Source: Eumeta japonica
Lineage: Eukaryota; Arthropoda; Insecta; Lepidoptera; Psychidae
Assembly (NCBI GenBank): GCA_005406025.1
Contig: BGZK01000007.1
Coordinates: 248,001-312,000, forward strand
Direction of reading: 5' to 3'
Length of the DNA: 64,000 bases
The position numbers and the translations under genes were made by a program. Below, piece by piece: positions 61,501 through 64,000 of the stretch (its first letter is position 1; each line of letters begins with the position of its first letter). Under the pieces are notes generated by a model, which had not been told where the DNA came from, searched no databases, and worked only from the letters and a program-made list of their open reading frames with translations.

Positions 61501-62166
61501 GAAATATGTCCAGTACTCAATATCAATCAAACAATAACTTAAGCTGTTTAGCGAATTTTTGGTAAACGTTATTTCTCGAACAAATCAACCAACCAACCGT
61601 TTTATGAATCAGTTTGCAGCGATCGACGTTGCTTTTTAAGCAGAAGAGCTAATAAGATTTTGGAACTTATCGGTAGAGTAGTTTAAGAAATATTTGCGTA
61701 GATTTGCGTAAATACGTGCGTGCGTGCGTGTGTGCGTGTGTGTGTTTCTATAACTAATTATAGTAAGTAGTTATAAAAACACACACACGCACGCAGAGAG
61801 AGAGAGAGAGAGACAAACATATACACCCATGCAAGCATACACAAATACAGACGTAGCACTCGGAGAATGGTCGAAATAGATTCCTAAGACCCTAAGGACT
61901 CTTAAAAAGTCAAGATCTGGTGAAAAGTCGATTTTCGAAAATACTTTATGATTTCAATGAATGTATATACGAATATACAATAAAGGAATGTATCTGTAAC
62001 CGAAATGAAGTTCAATCTTTTTTTGCAGGTCCGAGGCAAAGATCAGAAATACTTTTTGGCGGGCATCATCAGTTGGGGGATCGGTTGCGGAGAAGCTAAC
62101 TTACCGGGAGTGTGTACCCGTATTTCGAAATTCGTACCTTGGATCCTGCAAACGGTCAACTCCTAG
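49385..62166 (+). CDS. Sb: Stubble-type serine protease, seven visible coding exons, 5' end not included
   Basis: Spliced model: 49385-49549, 51159-51581, 53237-53500, 55136-55328, 57936-58233, 59100-59249 and 62029-62166. Every intron has GT-AG ends, and the phases chain without conflict (1, 1, 1, 2, 0, 0), giving 542 residues plus a stop. Order of parts: cysteine-rich knot domain (about residues 1-55), Ser/Thr/Pro/Lys-rich stem (about 56-285), then a trypsin-fold domain beginning at R|IMGG. The protease domain is very close to what I remember of Drosophila Stubble, including [15 protein letters not shown] and [20 protein letters not shown]. Stubble of Drosophila is a type II membrane protease needed for imaginal-disc eversion and bristle shape, linked to Rho signalling. 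The membrane anchor is not within these exons and must come from an upstream exon that ends in phase 1; 8159-8246 is a candidate. Odd feature: active-site Ser is replaced by Thr. Orthology is strongly supported; enzyme activity is uncertain. Confidence 0.92.
49550..51158 (+). other. Sb intron after the knot exon
   Basis: It is 1609 bases, GT-AG. It contains a 31-base tandem duplication at about 49799-49860, two GAGGGACGCGTGCCT-type segments at 50005-50090, and a diverged head of the 42.2 kb repeat near 50600. No gene is seen. Confidence 0.8.
49799..49861. repeat. tandem duplication, about 31 bases
   Basis: ATTTAAAACATTTATTTATA then CAAAGAATTAT is followed directly by ATTTAAAACATTAATTTATA and CAAAGAATCTC. 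Two units with few differences. Confidence 0.8.
51159..51581 (+). CDS. Sb: Sb exon: Ser/Thr/Pro-rich stem, part 1
   Basis: The acceptor is a pyrimidine-rich run ending TTTACAG, and the donor is TCAG|GTTTGT. The exon is 423 bases, entering and leaving in phase 1. It is the part of a longer open frame (51134-51673) that fits the splice sites. The product is low in complexity and rich in Ser, Thr, Pro and Ala (for example [13 protein letters not shown] and [14 protein letters not shown]), with no recognisable fold, as expected for the extended, probably O-glycosylated stem that holds the protease away from the membrane. A segment [12 protein letters not shown] resembles one in the next exon. Codons are strongly GC-biased compared with the surrounding intron DNA. 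Confidence 0.85.
51582..53236 (+). other. Sb intron between stem exons
   Basis: It is 1655 bases, GT-AG, phase 1. About half is the interspersed repeat at 52105-52860. No gene is seen. Confidence 0.8.
52105..52860 (+). repeat. interspersed repeat, relative of 4975-5795
   Basis: Head: GAACCGATCAAGTGCGAG then TTAAACTTGCGCATCGAGGC. Tail: CCTCATATTTAAAATTCA, then AAGGGTTCCATTTTTGTTTT and GGTACGGAGCCCTAAAAAA. Head, middle and tail occur in the same order at 4975-5795. Confidence 0.55.
53237..53500 (+). CDS. Sb: Sb exon: Pro/Lys/Thr-rich stem, part 2
   Basis: The acceptor is AATTTTCAG. The donor GTCGGT at 53501 was chosen over an overlapping GTAGGT at 53497, because only the former leaves phase 1, which the next exon needs. 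The 264-base exon encodes a basic, proline-rich linker: [13 protein letters not shown], then repeated [12 protein letters not shown] and [11 protein letters not shown], and ends [12 protein letters not shown]. It has no catalytic residues. It is the membrane-distal part of the stem, just before the cysteine that ties the stem to the protease domain. The high lysine content might expose it to trypsin-like cleavage and shedding; that is inference. Confidence 0.85.
53501..55135 (+). other. Sb intron before the protease domain
   Basis: It is 1635 bases, GT-AG, phase 1. A less AT-rich block at about 54050-54320 (GAGGCGGTCAGAAATACGAA onward) may be an old repeat; nothing else is identified. Confidence 0.8.
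55136..55328 (+). CDS. Sb: Sb exon: activation site and catalytic histidine
   Basis: The acceptor is TTTCTTGCAG and the donor is GACGA|GTGAGT (leaves phase 2). The exon opens with ECGVR, whose Cys should pair with the Cys of PICLPT in the next exon and keep the stem attached after activation. Activation is predicted between Arg (55174-55176) and Ile (55177-55179), giving a mature N-terminus IMGGK; most family members have IVGG. It continues with [27 protein letters not shown] and WIATAGHC, where His57 is codon 55315-55317. NQS in IINQSW is a possible N-glycosylation site. Confidence 0.93.
55329..57935 (+). other. Sb intron within the protease domain
   Basis: It is 2607 bases, from GTGAGT to TTTCAG, phase 2. 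Apart from the foldback at 56430-56610, it is plain AT-rich sequence. Open frames at 57526-57874 have no support. Confidence 0.8.
56430..56610. repeat. large nested AT-rich foldback
   Basis: A 46-base arm (56430-56475) and its reverse complement (56495-56540) differ at one position around a 19-base loop. The loop sequence ATATATACTATGCTTAAA is itself repeated in reverse at about 56568-56588, and a further hairpin (AAATATGTACAAA / TTTTTGTACATATTT) overlaps. The structure sits in an Sb intron and could fold as a long RNA stem. Confidence 0.8.
57936..58233 (+). CDS. Sb: Sb exon: catalytic aspartate region
   Basis: The acceptor is TTATTTCAG and the donor is CAGGAG|GTCAAT (leaves phase 0). It completes the split Asp codon, then encodes [56 protein letters not shown] and [16 protein letters not shown]. 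Asp102 is in YEYDLALV (codon 58072-58074). ENATV holds an N-glycosylation sequon. The exon is 298 bases. The Cys of PICLP should bond with the Cys of ECGVR at the start of the domain. This segment matches Stubble proteins more closely than ordinary trypsins. Confidence 0.93.
58234..59099 (+). other. Sb intron
   Basis: It is 866 bases, GT-AG, phase 0. Nothing recognisable inside. Confidence 0.8.
59100..59249 (+). CDS. Sb: Sb exon: active-site loop with Thr in place of Ser195
   Basis: The exon is 150 bases, phase 0 at both ends, between TTTTTCAG and GTAATA. It encodes [37 protein letters not shown] and [13 protein letters not shown]. Asp189 (the D of HDSC) is kept, so the pocket would be trypsin-like, preferring Lys or Arg. 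The nucleophile position is ACG (Thr, 59232-59234) where family members have Ser. Gly193, Asp194, Gly196 and the disulfides are intact, and there is no frameshift or stop. The change is one base from TCG, so a true substitution, an allele or a sequence error are all possible. Confidence 0.92.
59770..60310 (+). repeat. interspersed repeat with GGTTCCGT head, relative of 22330-23540
   Basis: It starts TTAGGGTTCCGTGCCAAAAC and has GTCGGTCCGTCTGTCCGTAC. The later part shares ordered blocks with 23120-23500 (see that entry). It is on the same strand as Sb. Confidence 0.6.
61700..61815. repeat. compound microsatellite forming a hairpin
   Basis: (GTGC)n/(GT)n is followed by TCTATAACTA, a 14-base spacer, TAGTTATA and (CA)n, then CGCACGCAGAGAG and (AG)n. 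The GT and CA tracts plus the TATAACTA/TAGTTATA pair are inverted relative to each other. Confidence 0.8.
62029..62166 (+). CDS. Sb: Sb terminal coding exon
   Basis: The acceptor is CTTTTTTTGCAG. Reading frame is phase 0 from the previous exon. It encodes [34 protein letters not shown] and [11 protein letters not shown], then TAG at 62164-62166. SWG supplies the Gly216 backbone of the substrate groove, and the two cysteines (GIGC and GVC) complete the usual trypsin-fold bridges. The C-terminal helix PWILQTV is normal for the family, with no extension or membrane tail, so anchoring must come from the N-terminus. Confidence 0.93.
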   Translation, partial: VRGKDQKYFLAGIISWGIGCGEANLPGVCTRISKFVPWILQTVNS

Positions 62167-62930
62167 AAATCTCTTCAGTTACCCGGATGGATGTAGTTGA
62201 GATTTCAAAGAATTATCACACGAGAAAGGAACTAAAAAAAAAACGGATCGGGGACGAGAACGAAACATTCGATGTCATCGAAATGCGTTCGGCTGTAATA
62301 AAGATGTGAACAAGTGAAACGGGTTCTGAACGTTGATAGTAAAATATTGACAGTTTTACCTTCAAAAGCGTTGATTGAAAGTCAACGTTTTCTGAGGTGT
62401 TCAAAATCACCGAAGCGACGCCGACCAGAACTCGCTTTTCATGGCGAAACTCTGTGCCGGCCATCAGAACTGCGAAGAGGGGGAAGGGGGGGGGAATTAG
62501 AAGCGGCGGATGTGTAAAACGCGCGACGTCACGGCACAGGACAATCGCGCCCGCAGCCGCGACGTGCTGACTCTCGGCTATTAAGCGAGTCAATTGACAC
62601 AGATTGAAAGCAATATCCTTGGTGATTTCGAAACTAATCGTGTGAAGATATCTCGATACTGTTAAATCCCTTTTCTCACTATCTCCTAAAACAGCAAACG
62701 AAACGTTTTTTCAGTGTCTATGTAAAAAAAAATCACGGCCGCTGAAAGGCGTCAGCTTTCATTGTACAGACGATCCGAGCTAATGCCGCCCGTCGAAATC
62801 GTTTTGTGGACTAGTTTTTTTTTTTTTTTCCAAAAACCTACCGGTTTTCTCACCTCGACGTCTTCACTCGTGTCGTGTTCATTTCCCCGCTTGGCCTCGG
62901 ATCGATCGCCCGCCCAAACGCTGGAAATGA

Positions 62931-62936
62931 AATAAA
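62931..62936 (+). terminator. poly(A) signal, proximal
   Basis: AATAAA in GAAATGAAATAAAGTTATAA, about 765 bases after the Sb stop codon. A second signal follows downstream. Confidence 0.4.
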
Positions 62937-63546
62937 GTTATAAGTTATAAGCGGGGGCCCGAACAAATATCGCCTAGGACGATCCTTCGCTCCCGGCGAC
63001 GCGGGATTGCGGGCCTTTTGTATATTGCAAATGTAAATATTGTTTTAAAGTCTTGCCTTTTGTCTTGTTTTGTTGTAGGCGCTTTCCCTTACGATAACAG
63101 TATTATTTTTAATTCGGTAAACATATCGCATTAGTTAGGGACTCGTTGTTTAATTTTATGTTAATTTTTTTTTCTTGTATATAACTAGAAGTACGCTCGT
63201 GGAGCTATTGAATATAGTGAGAGTTTGTTGTAAATCGTAAATTTTATATAGAAATATTTCTTCAGAATATAACTATTACGACAATTTATTATGGCATTTA
63301 AAGCATCGAAACAAACTTAGTTAAATATTTTATTTAATTAAATATGTAATCTCATGCAACTTAATAGGCTTAAGTTAGAAATAGAGTGTGACAATGATAA
63401 TTACCAAATCATATATTGTTACGTTGTAAAATAATGTAAAAGACGACTTATGTTACTGATTGACGTCAGTTAGCGATATTGTATTTTGTTTGTATAGATA
63501 TTTTACGCTGATGTTGGTTTCATTTCGTTAGTTTTAAACTTTTGTT

Positions 63547-63552
63547 AATAAA
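63547..63552 (+). terminator. poly(A) signal, distal
   Basis: AATAAA in TTTGTTAATAAATATTGAAT. It would give a 3' UTR of about 1.4 kb. Confidence 0.45.
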
Positions 63553-63566
63553 TATTGAATATTGAA

Positions 63567-64000
63567 CCGAAGATTTATTATTATTTGACAATACAAGCGA
63601 AACCCGTATTTGTAGTACGTCACTATCTCGACTGCTAAAATTGAGTAATCATATTTTAAATCTATCCATCGGAATCAGTTTCAAATATATATGGTTATTA
63701 AGTTTATTCTCAAAGTTAATCATTTCATATGAAATATCGCTGCGAACAATTTGACGGTTTCCACTGTTGAAGTCTCTAATTCTATTGTTCTAATTGAAGT
63801 TGTTATATCTAGAAAAAAAAAGAGGATAAGTTGAAAGTCGAATTCTCACATCCAGGGTTTCGTACTATCGAACAAAATTCAACGAGATTTACACATTATC
63901 CTCAGTTAAAATCAATTGGGTATCAAATTGCCACATACAGCCCCGTTTGCTGGTTTCAATGATAAATAAATACAAATTTTGTTAAGTTCGCAATGGGCCG
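63567..64000. other. sequence beyond Sb, nothing seen
   Basis: AT-rich, with no open frame or repeat recognised. Confidence 0.5.

Larger units (their letters stand above)
59250..62028 (+). other. last Sb intron
   Basis: It is 2779 bases, GT-AG, phase 0. It contains the interspersed repeat at 59770-60310 and simple repeats at 61700-61815. I looked for a second copy of the active-site exon carrying GDSGG and saw none. Confidence 0.8.
62167..63566 (+). other. Sb 3' UTR (putative extent)
   Basis: It runs from the TAG at 62164 to the last good poly(A) signal at 63547. It contains GC-rich blocks at 62400-62580 and 62870-63010 and several T runs. No coding frame is credible. The true end could be at the earlier signal near 62931. 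Confidence 0.5.

Noticed and set aside
62216..62593. 125-codon minus-strand frame after the Sb stop
   Set aside because: Antisense to the GC-rich 3' UTR, no domain or splice evidence.
1..64000. CRISPR arrays, operons and ribosome-binding sites
   Set aside because: No regularly spaced repeats, and the split gene with GT-AG introns shows the window is eukaryotic.

Overview
This window looks like part of a large, AT-rich, intron-heavy insect genome, most likely a moth or butterfly. The evidence is a spliced, clearly arthropod Stubble-type serine protease, long repeat-filled introns, and interspersed repeats that resemble common lepidopteran SINE or non-LTR tails, together with mariner, hAT and pogo-like remnants. 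The order is an inference; the only gene I can identify with confidence is the protease.

Layout. Bases 1-8158 are AT-rich sequence with a few GC-rich islands and one old repeat. A possible first coding exon lies at 8159-8246: an ATG, a hydrophobic stretch and a strong phase-1 donor. If it is real, it opens an intron of about 41 kb (8247-49384). That interval holds most of the mobile DNA: a mariner remnant (minus strand, about 17790-18270), a hAT remnant (about 25660-26885), four same-strand copies of one short repeat (30.3, 37.6, 38.9 and 41.1 kb), RTE-like tails, and a pogo/Tigger-like element (47776-49114) whose middle is occupied by a non-LTR 3' end. A decayed minus-strand coding segment that could encode a type II membrane protein sits at 13264-13854.

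The confident gene is the Stubble (Sb) ortholog on the plus strand. Coding exons are 49385-49549 (disulfide-knot or clip-like domain), 51159-51581 and 53237-53500 (Ser/Thr/Pro-rich stem), then 55136-55328, 57936-58233, 59100-59249 and 62029-62166 (trypsin-like domain, stop at 62164-62166). All junctions agree in phase (1, 1, 1, 2, 0, 0), and together they give 542 visible residues plus the stop. In Drosophila, Stubble is a membrane-anchored protease that acts in epithelial shape change, leg and wing eversion and bristle formation. A 3' UTR with poly(A) signals follows to about 63570.

The most striking point is that the active-site serine motif reads GDTGGPL (ACG codon at 59232-59234) instead of GDSGGPL, while His57, Asp102, Asp189 and the disulfide cysteines are kept. 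Either this is a catalytically altered Stubble or a single-base sequence or allele difference. The knot domain also carries a seventh cysteine. No tRNA, rRNA or CRISPR array was seen.
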